Program-made: the position numbers and the translations under genes
The notes under the pieces: generated by a model
Databases searched by the model: none
What the model was told of the DNA's origin: nothing
Seen by the model: only the letters and a program-made list of their open reading frames with translations
Source of the DNA: CAYPNP01 sp964412195
GTDB taxonomy: Bacteria > Acidobacteriota > JAAYUB01
Reading direction: 5' to 3'
DNA: 64,000 nt
Assembly: GCA_964412195.1 (NCBI GenBank)
Contig: CAYPNP010000023.1
Location: 1 to 64,000 of the forward strand
Shown here: one piece after another, positions 49,315-59,236 of the stretch
Layout: every line of letters begins with the position of its first letter
Numbering within the stretch: the stretch's first letter is position 1

Positions 49315-49464
49315 CTATTTGCTTTCCTTGTGCGGCGTATGGCGACGGCAGAACGGGCAGTACTTGTTCAGCTCGTACTTTTCCTGGTGCTTCTTCTTGT
49401 TCCGCGTGGTCGCGTAATTCTTGTTCTTGCACTCGCCGCACTGAAGCTGCACTTTTTCTCGCAT
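49315..49464 (-). CDS. rpmG: 50S ribosomal protein L33
   Basis: 49 residues, found by reading the short gap between tRNA-Trp and tuf. The sequence begins '[20 protein letters not shown]' (L33 start) and ends '[15 protein letters not shown]'. Both zinc CxxC pairs are kept (CGEC and CPFC), so this is the zinc-binding C+ form. Two to three bases separate it from a normal RBS region after tuf. Confidence 0.96.
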   Translation of the reverse strand: MREKVQLQCGECKNKNYATTRNKKKHQEKYELNKYCPFCRRHTPHKESK

Positions 49465-49494
49465 GGGTCTATCCTGCTCTGCCGCTTCGCAGTC

Positions 49495-50685
<1,191 letters not shown>

Positions 50686-50741
50686 GGTAGCTTTCCTCCA
50701 ATATCTTCATTTAATAATGCCATTCTCCGGGAGGGAGAAGA

Positions 50742-50817
50742 TGGAGCCCAAGACCAGATTTGAACTGGTGACCCCTTCCTTACCAAGGAAGTGCTCTACC
50801 GACTGAGCTACTTGGGC
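50742..50817 (-). tRNA. tRNA-Thr (anticodon GGT)
   Basis: Minus-strand cloverleaf: acceptor GCCCAAG/CTTGGGC, anticodon loop TTGGTAA giving GGT, T-arm GTTCAAATC, encoded 3' CCA. Last of four tRNAs before tuf. Confidence 0.96.
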
Positions 50818-50847
50818 CCGTGCAAATATTCAGCAATCAAGGCAAGA

Positions 50848-50924
50848 TGGAGCGGGAGACGGGATTCGAACCCGCGACCCTCAGCTTGGAAGGCTGATGC
50901 TCTAGCCAGCTGAGCTACTCCCGC
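50848..50924 (-). tRNA. tRNA-Gly (anticodon TCC)
   Basis: Minus-strand cloverleaf: acceptor GCGGGAG/CTCCCGC, anticodon loop CTTCCAA giving TCC, T-arm GGTTCGAATCC, encoded 3' CCA. Confidence 0.96.
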
Positions 50925-51014
50925 GGAATTGGCGCTAAGACTCGATTAAGGATGAGGTCACCGAGTACGACTTGGAGATCTCTCCCTCAATGGCCCTAAC
51001 CTCGCCTTAAATAC

Positions 51015-51103
51015 TGGTGGAGAGGGGAGGATTCGAACCTCCGTAGGGCGTTACACCCGGCGGGTTTACAGCCCGCTGCCATTAGCCGCTCGACCACCTC
51101 TCC
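51015..51103 (-). tRNA. tRNA-Tyr (anticodon GTA)
   Basis: Minus-strand class II tRNA of 89 nt with a long variable arm. Acceptor GGAGAGG/CCTCTCC, anticodon loop CTGTAAA giving GTA, encoded 3' CCA. Confidence 0.96.
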
Positions 51104-51136
51104 GATATATGCAGGTGCAAATAACGACTCTGTCCT

Positions 51137-51212
51137 TGGAGCTGGCGAGAGGACTTGAACCCCCAACCCGCTGATTACAAATCAGCTGCTCTACCGGTTG
51201 AGCTACGCCAGC
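51137..51212 (-). tRNA. tRNA-Thr (anticodon TGT)
   Basis: Minus-strand cloverleaf: acceptor GCTGGCG/CGCCAGC, anticodon loop TTTGTAA giving TGT, T-arm GGTTCAAGTCC, encoded 3' CCA. First gene of the Thr-Tyr-Gly-Thr-tuf cluster, the same order as in E. coli. Confidence 0.96.
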
Positions 51213-51226
51213 GTCACGAGCGGTCG

Positions 51227-51255
51227 AAATTACCACAACCCGGCACGGAGATCAA
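51227..51255 (-). promoter_or_regulatory. Possible promoter of the tRNA-tuf cluster
   Basis: On the minus strand TTGATC (51250-51255) and TAATTT (51227-51232) are 17 nt apart, just upstream of the first tRNA. The -10 match is weak, so this rests mainly on position and on sharing the TTGATC hexamer with the promoter at 22809. Confidence 0.35.
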
Positions 51256-51397
51256 GAGAAAAATTCGCCCCACTGAAAATATTCAGCGTTTCCCTGCTCC
51301 GGCCCCGGACCGCCCGGGCGAAGGGCGCACGATACGCCGGCCCGGACGGAAAATCAAGTTCTTTTTGCGCCTCCCGGCGGCGTCCCGCACCCGGGGT

Positions 51398-52051
51398 TCA
51401 CTGCTGGGTAGCGCCCAGCTCGGCGGAGACCTTCTGCATCTCGGCCAGGATGGCGTCCAGGCTCTTCTGCAGGGCCTCCGACTGCCCCTGGATCTCCTTG
51501 ACCATGTCCCCGACGGCGGCCACCCCGCCGGCGGTCAGGTCGGTGCCGAGGTAGGTGGCGACGTCCTGCAGGTTCGCCGTGAACGGCACCGCGGTCTCCC
51601 GCGCCTTCTGCATCAGGGGCCTGATCCCCTCGAACTTCGCCTTGACCGCCGTCTGGCGCTCCTGGCTCTTCTTGAGGAGCGCCGGGTTCTGGATGGCGCC
51701 CTGCTCCTTGGCCCAGGCGTCGAAGTACTCGGCGCCTTTCGCCCGCATGTCGGTGGCGCGCTTGCGGAGGTCGTCGGAGTACTTGCCCAACTCCTTCAGC
51801 TCGTCGGTGAAGTTCTTGTATTTCTTCGGCAAGTCGCCGCCCGGCTGCACCACGGTGTTCAGGGAGGCCACCGTCTTCTGGATCTGGGCCTTGGCCTTTG
51901 TCAGCTGGTCCTGCAGCTCCTTCATCTTCTTGCCGGTGTCGGCCGCCTTCTTGTAGGCGTCCGAAGACTGGGCCAGGGCGTTGCCGGCCGTCCCGGCCAG
52001 GACGGCGGCGAGGAAGAGAGTCAGTGCGAAGGGGACGATCCGCTGGGTCAT
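51398..52051 (-). CDS. DUF2959 family protein, secreted coiled coil
   Basis: 217 residues with a cleavable signal peptide ('FLAAVLAGTAGNALAQ'). The mature part is almost entirely alpha-helical with long K/E/Q-rich coiled coil ('TGKKMKELQDQLTKAKAQIQ', core), as in DUF2959. GGAGGAATC precedes the ATG. Probably periplasmic; function unknown. It is upstream of, and transcribed away from, the S9 peptidase region, towards the tRNA cluster. Confidence 0.82.
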   Translation of the reverse strand: MTQRIVPFALTLFLAAVLAGTAGNALAQSSDAYKKAADTGKKMKELQDQLTKAKAQIQKTVASLNTVVQPGGDLPKKYKNFTDELKELGKYSDDLRKRATDMRAKGAEYFDAWAKEQGAIQNPALLKKSQERQTAVKAKFEGIRPLMQKARETAVPFTANLQDVATYLGTDLTAGGVAAVGDMVKEIQGQSEALQKSLDAILAEMQKVSAELGATQQ

Positions 52052-52210
52052 GATTCCTCCAAGATCAGAATGATGGCGTGATTTCCTTGTTGAAAGGTGA
52101 TGTCGGGGTCCATCCCGACCGGCTGTTTAGATTCCGGGTCCGACCGATTGGTTTCAACCTCCATCGAACCACGGATCCTAAGAAACAGTTCCAATCCGCA
52201 GCCGGAAAGT

Positions 52211-52389
52211 GACCACGAAATACACGAAACACACGAAATGGTTTTCAATCCGCAATCCGAAATCAAACCACGAACCACACCAACCACACGAAAGGGTCAT
52301 CAATCCGCAATCCGGAATCCGAGATCGAATGTGGAACTCAGGGCATTGGATTGCCAATTCGCAATCCGCAATTCGCAATTCGCAATCTC
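52211..52389. repeat. CACGAACCA arrays and GCAATTC array in a gene-free spacer
   Basis: Two CACGAA arrays in the same orientation (CCACGAAATACACGAAAC at 52211-52240; CCACGAACCACACCAACC at 52265-52292) are followed by ATCCGCAATCCGGAAT and GCAATTC units (52353-52389). The last unit lies 11 nt before the stop codon of the S9 peptidase. The spacer 52052-52399 has no gene. Confidence 0.82.
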
Positions 52390-52399
52390 CAATGAAACG

Positions 52400-54466
52400 T
52401 CAGTCCTTCAAAGTGAGTCCGTAGCAATCACTGATGTCAAGTCTCGGCATCGGGCCGTCCAGCGGCTTGCGGGCCCGGACGTACCAGTCGAACCACTCCA
52501 GCTGGCGATAGAGAATGTCGATCCGGCCGGGCTGCTTGCGGTTGCCGTGGCCCTCGCCGGGGTACTGCACCAGTCGCACCGCCGGGTGGCCGGTCATCTT
52601 GAGCCGCCGGTAGAACTCCAGGCTCTGGCTGGGGTGGACGCGGGGGTCGTCGGTGCCGCCGGCGATCAGGACCGCGGTCCTGCTCCGCTCGGCGTACGTG
52701 ATGGGGCTGCGCTCGCGCGACAGGTCCCACATATCCGCCAGGTCCCGGCCGGAGTGGACGTACAGCTCCTCGTACGGGATGTCGGTCGTGCCGCGCTTGC
52801 TCACCAGGTCGCTGATGCCGACGAACATGCAGACCGCCCGGACGTAGCGGGTGTACCACGTGGCGAACCAGGCCGCCGCGTAGCCGCCGTACGAGCCGCC
52901 GGTCAGGCCGACCCGGTCCGGGTCCGCCAGGCCCTGCTTCACGAGGAAATCGATGCCGTCGGCGACGTCGTCGAACTCCTTGCCCGCCGGGTCGCCGTAG
53001 CCGGCCCAGGCGAACTCGAGGCCGTAGCCGGTGCTGGCCCGGTAGTTGGGCAGGAAGACGAGGTAGCCCTTGCCGGCCAGCGCCTGCGCCGGCTCGGAGT
53101 AGCGGGTCACCCAGCCGTCGGCGTAGCGGCCCTCCGGCCCGCCGTGCACGATGACGATCAGGGGGGATTTCTGACCGGCCGGCTCCGGGACCGGGTGGAC
53201 CAGGACCCCCTCGATCTCCCACCCGTCGCGGGCCTTGTAGCGGATCACCTCCTGCCGGCCGAGGGTCCGCTGCGCCAGCCAGGGATTCAGCCCCGACAGG
53301 CGGCGCGGAGCGGCGGCACCATCCCACGCGTAGACGTCCGGCGGGCTGCCGGCGGTCTGCCCGAGCAGCGCCCACCGCTTTCCGTCCGTGCCGGCCGACA
53401 GGGTGTCGAACACCAGCCCGCAATCCCGCCCGGACAGGAGGATGCGCCGCTGGCCGCCCTGCGGGCTGTCGACGGCCAGGGTGTTCCAGACCCCCTCTTC
53501 CGAGAGGTACGCCACCGTGCCAGCGCCCCGCCAGCCCGCCCAGCTCACGTGCCCGCGGAATCCAGGCGGGGTCAGGTTGCGCGGCGCGCCGCCGGCGGCG
53601 TCCACCACGAAGAGCTGGCTGGCGGCATGATCCTTGCGCTCCCGGGCGGCCACGTACGCGATCCGGGCGCCGTCAGGGCTCCAGGCGAAGTTGCCCAGCT
53701 TGCCCTGCGGATCAACCATTATTTTGAGCGTCTTGGTCTCGGGATCCAGCAGTTGGATCACCTGGGCCATGTACTCCTGGTCGACGAGGTTCTTCGGGGT
53801 GGTGCCCACGGCCAAGGTTTTGCCGTCGGGGCGCCACTCGGCGCGCCAGACGGACAGATCCGATGTCAGTGCTTGCGGGTCGGGGATGGTCCCGCCGCCG
53901 GGCGCCTCCTGGAGGTACAGGATGCGCGGCTTGAGGTTCTCCTCGTAGAAGACGAAGCCGTACCCTTTCTTGTCCAGCTCCTTCTCCCGGGCTGAGGGCG
54001 CGGCCGTGGCGATGTAGGCGAGCCGGCCGCCGCCGGGATGCCAACGGAAGTCCTGGACGTCGGTGGCGGAGTTGGTCAGGGCCACGGCCTCGCCGCCATC
54101 CAGCGCGATCGCCCAGACCTGGACCTTGTCCTTGTCGCCGCGCTTCTGCAGGAAGGCGATCCGCTTGCCTTCGGGGCTCCACTGGACGGCGCGCACGGCC
54201 ACGCTGCCGGTGACGAAGGGCCGGCTCTCCCCGGTGGCCGCGTTCCAGACGTGCAACTCGGCGTAGCTGCCGCCGGGCTCGTCGCCGGCCGGGCGCTGCC
54301 GGCTGACCACGCCGGCGATCCACTTCCCGTCGGGGCTGATCTTCGCCTCGGCGGCGGACTGGAGCCGGATCAGGTCCGCCGGCGAGAACACCTCCGCCGC
54401 CGGCAGACTGCCGGCGATCAGCAGGCCCAGCAGGATCAGGAACGGTATTGTTCTGGAATGTTTCAT
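52400..54466 (-). CDS. S9 family prolyl oligopeptidase-like peptidase, secreted
   Basis: 688 residues with a signal peptide ('FLILLGLLIAGSLPAA'). The N-terminal half is a beta-propeller of WD/TolB-like blades ('SPDGKWIAGVVS', 'SPEGKRIAFLQK', 'SPDGARIAYVAA'). The C-terminal alpha/beta-hydrolase has catalytic S525 in 'TGGSYGGYAA', D607 in 'GGTDDPRVHP' and H640 in 'GEGHGN'. Acts as an extracytoplasmic oligopeptidase or acylaminoacyl peptidase. No partner gene; the upstream spacer to 54560 is short. Confidence 0.95.
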   Translation of the reverse strand: MKHSRTIPFLILLGLLIAGSLPAAEVFSPADLIRLQSAAEAKISPDGKWIAGVVSRQRPAGDEPGGSYAELHVWNAATGESRPFVTGSVAVRAVQWSPEGKRIAFLQKRGDKDKVQVWAIALDGGEAVALTNSATDVQDFRWHPGGGRLAYIATAAPSAREKELDKKGYGFVFYEENLKPRILYLQEAPGGGTIPDPQALTSDLSVWRAEWRPDGKTLAVGTTPKNLVDQEYMAQVIQLLDPETKTLKIMVDPQGKLGNFAWSPDGARIAYVAARERKDHAASQLFVVDAAGGAPRNLTPPGFRGHVSWAGWRGAGTVAYLSEEGVWNTLAVDSPQGGQRRILLSGRDCGLVFDTLSAGTDGKRWALLGQTAGSPPDVYAWDGAAAPRRLSGLNPWLAQRTLGRQEVIRYKARDGWEIEGVLVHPVPEPAGQKSPLIVIVHGGPEGRYADGWVTRYSEPAQALAGKGYLVFLPNYRASTGYGLEFAWAGYGDPAGKEFDDVADGIDFLVKQGLADPDRVGLTGGSYGGYAAAWFATWYTRYVRAVCMFVGISDLVSKRGTTDIPYEELYVHSGRDLADMWDLSRERSPITYAERSRTAVLIAGGTDDPRVHPSQSLEFYRRLKMTGHPAVRLVQYPGEGHGNRKQPGRIDILYRQLEWFDWYVRARKPLDGPMPRLDISDCYGLTLKD

Positions 54467-54559
54467 GATGGCCTCCTTACCGGAAGGCTGATTCTACCAT
54501 TGATCGGGCCGGCCAGAGGCAGCTCATCCGCGAATTGCGAAGCAAGAGGGACGGTCGGC

Positions 54560-55129
54560 TCAGGCGCCTGCACCGAGCAGGGAGTCGATGGCGCGGTAGA
54601 GGGCTTCCAAACCGGCCAGGTCGGCCGGACCTCGGGCCGCGTGGCGGACGATCCCCGCCGTGTCCAGCACGAACAGGTAGCAGTCCCCCTTGTCCGTGAC
54701 ATCGAAGGCCTGGAAGTACGCATCCAGAGGTCCGTAGTAGGTCACCACGTTGTCGTGGAGCGGCTTGGGCACGCCCCGCCGCATGCCGCCGTCGATGAAA
54801 CCCGACATCCAGGAGTACCAGCCGCTGATCATGGGGAGTTCGTAGTAGCGCACTGCCCCCTCGTCGCCGTAGCGTTCCAGCAGCGGCCGCGCCCAGGTGT
54901 CGATCCGCCCCTGCGCCTGCCGCTGGAAGGCGGCGATGACCACGGTCACCCGGCCCCGGGCGTCGTCGGGCAGGGCCACCTTCCGGCCTGCCAGCGACTC
55001 GCCGCGAACCGCGGGAAACGGCTGCCCGACCAGCCGGTGCGCCGCTGCGGCGGCGCTCCCCTCCGTCCCGGCGGTCGCCACGCCGCCGAATCCCGCCAGC
55101 AGCAAGCCCAGCCACACCACTTTGCGCAT
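54560..55129 (-). CDS. Secreted thioredoxin-fold protein without CxxC
   Basis: 189 residues with a short signal peptide. The arrangement 'LVGQPFPAVRGESLAG', 'GRVTVVIAAFQRQAQ' and 'DCYLFVLDTAGIVRHAARG' matches the beta strands of a thioredoxin/redoxin fold, but the position of CxxC is 'FQRQAQG'. It is therefore unlikely to be a thiol oxidoreductase; ATP10-like or binding functions are possible. AAGGAG precedes the ATG. It follows the S9 peptidase gene divergently from guaA and has a hairpin plus T-run upstream. Confidence 0.65.
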   Translation of the reverse strand: MRKVVWLGLLLAGFGGVATAGTEGSAAAAAHRLVGQPFPAVRGESLAGRKVALPDDARGRVTVVIAAFQRQAQGRIDTWARPLLERYGDEGAVRYYELPMISGWYSWMSGFIDGGMRRGVPKPLHDNVVTYYGPLDAYFQAFDVTDKGDCYLFVLDTAGIVRHAARGPADLAGLEALYRAIDSLLGAGA

Positions 55130-55194
55130 GATATCGCTCCTTGGTCGGATCCTCCGCTTAGACGCGCAATCCGCCTCCCCGCTTCACGTGGACG

Positions 55195-55222
55195 AAAAAA
55201 ACCGGCGCCGGCCAGGCGCCCG
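55195..55222 (-). terminator. Terminator-like hairpin between divergent genes
   Basis: On the minus strand GGCGCC-TGGCC-GGCGCC is followed by GGTTTTTTT (55195-55201). It lies upstream of the thioredoxin-fold gene rather than after a gene, so it could be a leader attenuator or stop transcription coming from the guaA side. A full riboswitch is not recognised. Confidence 0.4.
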
Positions 55223-55294
55223 TCCCTCTCCGGCGTGGCAATGGGATAGGTTCTGAGGTAAGATAAGCCACTCGTACCCCGGGTCCCCCCGCTG

Positions 55295-55322
55295 GTAGCC
55301 CGGGTCCGCCGGCCCCGGAACA
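55295..55322. repeat. GTCCGCCGG palindrome family, single copy
   Basis: GTAGCCCGGGTCCGCCGG followed by CCCCGGAACA is a single member of the family paired at 22647 and 37253. It lies about 90 nt before the guaA start. Confidence 0.6.
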
Positions 55323-55410
55323 TGATTGGGACGCCTGGCCGGTGTTCCGCGTGCGGCGCAGGCGGAGTACGAGCGGACGGAATACGACGAACCCCCTCCG
55401 GGAGAGACGC

Positions 55411-57231
55411 ATGGAACACGATGCCATCGCCGTGATCGATTTCGGCGGCCAGTACGCCCACCTCATCGCCACCAAGGTCCGCGCCCTCGGCGTCCTGGCG
55501 GAGATCCGCCAGCCCGAGGACCCCCTCGAGGCCTTCCGCCGTTACCGGGGCATCATCATCTCCGGCAGCCCCAGCCTGTCGTCCCACGGCGAGGACTCGG
55601 CCTACACCAAGGCGATCTACGACCTGCCCACCCCCATCGTCGGCTTCTGCTTCGGCCACCAGGAGATCGCCAAGCATTACGGCGGCGAGGTCGTCCACGG
55701 CGGGCGCGAGTGGGGGCCGGCCGAGCTGCACCTGACCCGGGAGCACCCGATCTTCCGCGGCCTCGGCCCGGTGGAGCGGGTCTGGATGAGCCACTTCGAC
55801 TCGGTGACCGCCGTGGGTCCCGATTTTGAAGAGCTGGGCTGGAGCCTGCTCGGCCGGGACGGCCAGCGCCACGGCTACGCGGCCATCGGCTCCGACAAGC
55901 TCAAGCGCTACGGCTTCCAGTTCCACCCCGAGGTGGACGACACCGTCCACGGCGACGAGATGATCGCCAACTTCGTCCTCGGCATCTGCGGCTGCCGGCC
56001 CACCTGGACCACCGAGAATTTTCTCCAGGAGAAGCTGGACCAGCTGCGCGCCCAGGCGGGCGGGCGGCCGGTCTTCCTGCTGGCCTCCGGCGGGGTCGAT
56101 TCGACGGTGGCGGCGGTGCTGCTGGCGCGGGCCCTCGGGCCGGAGCGCCTGCGCCTCCTCCACGTGGACAACGGCCTGATGCGCAAGGACGAGAGCCGCA
56201 AGGTGCTCGACAGCCTGGGCCGCATGGGCCTGGGCGGCCGGATCCACTTCGTGGACGCGTCCGGCGAGTTCCTCTCCGCGCTGGCCGGCGTGGTCGACCC
56301 CGAGCGGAAGCGCCGGATCATCGGCGAGACCTTCGTCACGGTGTTCGAGCGGGAGGCCCGCCGGCTGGGCATCGCCGACCACCTCCTCGGCCAGGGCACC
56401 ATCTACCCCGACACCATCGAGACCGGCGGCACCAAGCGCGCCGACGTCATCAAGACCCACCACAACCGCGTCCCGGTCATCGAGGAGATGATCGCCGCCG
56501 GCCGCGTGGTGGAGCCGCTGGCCGACCTCTACAAGGTCGAAGTGCGGCGCCTCGGCGAACAGCTGGGCCTGCCGCGGGAGATGGTCTGGCGCCACCCCTT
56601 CCCCGGGCCGGGCCTGGGCATCCGCCTGCTCTGCTCCGACGGGAAGCCGGACACCGCCGAGCTGGAGCGCATCGGCCCCGCCGCGTCGGCCATCGCCTCT
56701 CCCTACGGCCTGGCGGCCACGCCGCTGCCGATCCGCTCGGTGGGCGTCAAGGCCGACCTGCGCTGCTACGAGCACCCGCTGCTGCTGACCGGCGCGGCGC
56801 CGTGGGACCGGGTGGTGGAGGCGGCCGGGCAGATCTTCCGCGAGGTGCCCGGCGTGAACCGCTGCGTCTGGAACCTGGCCCCCGCGCCGCCCGCACGGGT
56901 GGAGGTCCGGGCCGCCTCGGTGACCCGGGCGCGGCTGGACCTGCTGCGCGAGGCCGACGCCCTGGTCATGGACGGCCTGCGCCGCCACGGCCTCTACGAT
57001 GTCATCTGGCAGTGCCCGACGGTGCTGGTGCCGCTGGCTTTCGACGGCGGCGGCGACGAGTGGGTGGTGGTCCGGCCGGTGCTGTCGGAGCGGGCCATGA
57101 CCGCCATGCCGGGCGAGCTGCCGGCGGCGCTGCTGGAAGAGCTGCGCCGGTCCGTGGGCGCCCTGCCCGGGGTGAGCGGCGTCGCTATCGATGTTACCTC
57201 CAAGCCGCCCGGCACCATCGAATGGGAGTAA
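55411..57231 (+). CDS. guaA: GMP synthase (glutamine-hydrolysing), long form
   Basis: Makes GMP from XMP, ATP and glutamine. The glutaminase domain has C80 ('GFCFGHQE'), H172 and E174 ('FQFHPEVDD'). The ATP-pyrophosphatase P-loop is 'SGGVDST' (226-232), followed by 'DNGLMRKDE' and 'HPFPGPGLGIRLL'. At 606 residues it is about 80 longer than the E. coli enzyme because the dimerisation part contains an insert between the FPGPGL motif and the C-terminal 'PPGTIEWE'. Such extended forms occur in eukaryotes and some bacteria. The glutaminase Cys motif has H at the usual M/L position. Start chosen by GGGAGAG at 55400. Confidence 0.96.
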   Translation: MEHDAIAVIDFGGQYAHLIATKVRALGVLAEIRQPEDPLEAFRRYRGIIISGSPSLSSHGEDSAYTKAIYDLPTPIVGFCFGHQEIAKHYGGEVVHGGREWGPAELHLTREHPIFRGLGPVERVWMSHFDSVTAVGPDFEELGWSLLGRDGQRHGYAAIGSDKLKRYGFQFHPEVDDTVHGDEMIANFVLGICGCRPTWTTENFLQEKLDQLRAQAGGRPVFLLASGGVDSTVAAVLLARALGPERLRLLHVDNGLMRKDESRKVLDSLGRMGLGGRIHFVDASGEFLSALAGVVDPERKRRIIGETFVTVFEREARRLGIADHLLGQGTIYPDTIETGGTKRADVIKTHHNRVPVIEEMIAAGRVVEPLADLYKVEVRRLGEQLGLPREMVWRHPFPGPGLGIRLLCSDGKPDTAELERIGPAASAIASPYGLAATPLPIRSVGVKADLRCYEHPLLLTGAAPWDRVVEAAGQIFREVPGVNRCVWNLAPAPPARVEVRAASVTRARLDLLREADALVMDGLRRHGLYDVIWQCPTVLVPLAFDGGGDEWVVVRPVLSERAMTAMPGELPAALLEELRRSVGALPGVSGVAIDVTSKPPGTIEWE

Positions 57232-57265
57232 AATTCTGCCAGCCCGGACGTCCTGAAGGCAATCT

Positions 57266-57441
57266 GAACGTCGAACATCGAACATTGAACATCGAACGCT
57301 GAACTCAAACCGAACCCGGAGTCCCTCTGTTTTCTCCGGACCGCGGTTTTCTTAGGACCGCAGATCTCCCAGGACCCAGTTTTACTCAGCTCCTGGTTTA
57401 CTTCGATGTTCGATGTTCAGTGTTCGATGTTCGATGTTCGG
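57266..57441. repeat. TTCGATG-type inverted arms after guaA
   Basis: Left arm GAACGTCGAACATCGAAC (57266-57305) and right arm TTCGATGTTCGATGTTCA (57401-57441) are inverted copies around ~95 nt. The loop carries short GGACCGC and CCAGGACCCAG repeats. Same family as 19321 and 62911. No gene in the 325-nt spacer 57232-57556. Confidence 0.88.
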
Positions 57442-57556
57442 CTTGCCGATTCTGGTGGAAGGATCCCGGCTATCCTTTGGGGGAGGATTTCCGGCAACAA
57501 GGCGGCACGCGGGCCGATAAGTATGTCATTGCAACCAATTTGATTCGGAGGTCGCC

Positions 57557-59011
57557 ATGAGCGAGATCGACGGGCTGGGCGGAGCCGCGGGATCCGATTA
57601 TGCGATGGACGCCGGGGTCGACAGCGCCGGGGCCGCGGGAGCCGCGGCGGGCGCCGCCGAAGCCGGAGCGGTGCAGAGCGAGGTGGAACCGGGCGGCTTC
57701 GGATCCACCGCCGACGGGACGGACGCCGGCACCGCGGCCGGGCCACCGGAAAGCGGGGCTTCCGCCGCGGCCCGGGGGGATTACAACCTGACCGGTTCCA
57801 TCCGCCGATCCCTGCTGGAAAACAGCCGCATGGACGTGGGCGGCGCCGACGCCGGCGTCGAAGATACGGAGCCCTCCGACGGCGGGGTGATCGCCGGCGC
57901 GCCCGGCGGCAGCGCGGCAGCCGCCGCCGCGGGAGAGGCGGCCGTCGACGCCGCGCCGCCCGGCACAGTCCGGGACGTGCCGCCGGCCGGCTGGAACGAG
58001 CCGGTCGACCTCAACTCCCCCGAAGGCCGGGAACGCCTCGTGGCCGGCGCCGGCCAGCTCAACCCCGTCAGCGACCAGGCCGGCAACGGCAACGACATCT
58101 GCGGGCCGGCCTCCACCGTGGACGCCCTGATCCTGACCGACCAGGGCGGCAACAACGCCCGGGCGCTGGAGAGCACCCTGCGGGAGCGGAACGTGCCCGT
58201 GAGCGAGCGGGAGCAGGCGGCGCTGGACAATTTCAAGAGCGGCAAGATGACCCCCGAGGACGTCGCCCACCTCCAGCAGGCCACCAACCGGCTGGGCCAC
58301 GAGATGCAGGGGGACAGCCAGCAGCTCAACCCGCCCACCATGGCCGCGCTGAACGGGGCGCTGAAGTCCAAGGGCGCCTACGAGGGTGCCGACGTCACCT
58401 TCCACATGAACCGCAACGACACCGGCGTCGGGGGCGCGTCCGGCAACCACTGGACCGCCACGGTCAACGGCACCCACGTCGACACCGGCTTCCGCGACAA
58501 GGCGCAGATCGCTAACGGGACGCCGGCCGACGTGCCGACCCACCCGTCCGACCCGAAGATGCGCGGCGAGGTGGCGCTCACCAGCAAGCCGCCGCACCTG
58601 TCCGTGGACTGGAAGGACAAGGACACGGGCGATGCGGCGTACAGGCACGCGGAGATCAATCCCGATCCGCGCACCGGCTGGGGCGGCGCCGAGGACCGGA
58701 TCGCCGACGGGGTCAAGAAGAACCAGTCCAAGCTGGTCCCCGCGTCCGATGCGGAGGCCGCGGCGCGGAGGCACCTGGAGGAGGCGCGGAACAAGGGCAC
58801 CGGCATCCTGGCCACCGGCGACGACGACTGGATCCGGGACAACATCAAGGAGTCGGACCTGCGGTACGCCTCCGCCGACGACAAGCTGCGGATGATCGAG
58901 GTGCTGAAGAGCGGCGTGTACTCCGCCGACGACAAGGCCATGGTGAACCGGATCGTCGCCAGCGCCGCGTCGGAGGAGGAGCGGCGGAAGCTCGCCGCCG
59001 CCGCCAAATAG
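57557..59011 (+). CDS. Putative papain/C39-like cysteine-peptidase-fold protein
   Basis: 484 residues, no signal peptide. The first ~145 residues are low-complexity Ala/Gly/Asp-rich. The central part has 'NGNDICGPASTVDALIL' with C182 and 'SGNHWTATVNGTHVDTGF' with H298, which is the layout of a papain/C39-type Cys-His pair. The C-terminal ~80 residues contain an acidic helical module ('ADDKLRMIEVLKSGVYSADD', core) of the kind often joined to secreted or phage-like proteins. This suggests an exported effector or toxin, but no secretion or immunity gene is adjacent. GGAGG precedes the ATG. No family assigned with confidence. Confidence 0.55.
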   Translation: MSEIDGLGGAAGSDYAMDAGVDSAGAAGAAAGAAEAGAVQSEVEPGGFGSTADGTDAGTAAGPPESGASAAARGDYNLTGSIRRSLLENSRMDVGGADAGVEDTEPSDGGVIAGAPGGSAAAAAAGEAAVDAAPPGTVRDVPPAGWNEPVDLNSPEGRERLVAGAGQLNPVSDQAGNGNDICGPASTVDALILTDQGGNNARALESTLRERNVPVSEREQAALDNFKSGKMTPEDVAHLQQATNRLGHEMQGDSQQLNPPTMAALNGALKSKGAYEGADVTFHMNRNDTGVGGASGNHWTATVNGTHVDTGFRDKAQIANGTPADVPTHPSDPKMRGEVALTSKPPHLSVDWKDKDTGDAAYRHAEINPDPRTGWGGAEDRIADGVKKNQSKLVPASDAEAAARRHLEEARNKGTGILATGDDDWIRDNIKESDLRYASADDKLRMIEVLKSGVYSADDKAMVNRIVASAASEEERRKLAAAAK

Positions 59012-59024
59012 CGTCGACCGGAAG

Positions 59025-59233
59025 ATTCACCACAAAGGCACAAAGAACACAAAGGGAATCCAAAACCGATTTGTTAATGGTTATTTATTCATGGTTATTT
59101 GTGATATCAAGCCCCCTGCCCCTTTTGGGGATTCGCAAATGACTTTCTCAGATATAACCAATAACCAATTATCATTAACCAATACAAATTGGATTGGGAT
59201 CGGCTTTGTGTTCTTTGTGCCTTTGTGGTGAAT
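59025..59233. repeat. Perfect 30-nt inverted repeat enclosing AT-rich palindromic DNA
   Basis: Arms 59025-59054 and 59204-59233 are exact inverted copies built of CACAAAG-type units. Inside, GTTAATGGTTATTTATTC-like DNA and ATAACCAATTATCATTAA-like DNA form further imperfect pairing, so almost the whole 209 nt can fold as one hairpin. The interior is strikingly AT-rich for this genome. It lies between the stop codons of two convergent genes, overlapping the last nucleotides before the kinase stop. Confidence 0.92.
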
Positions 59234-59236
59234 GAC

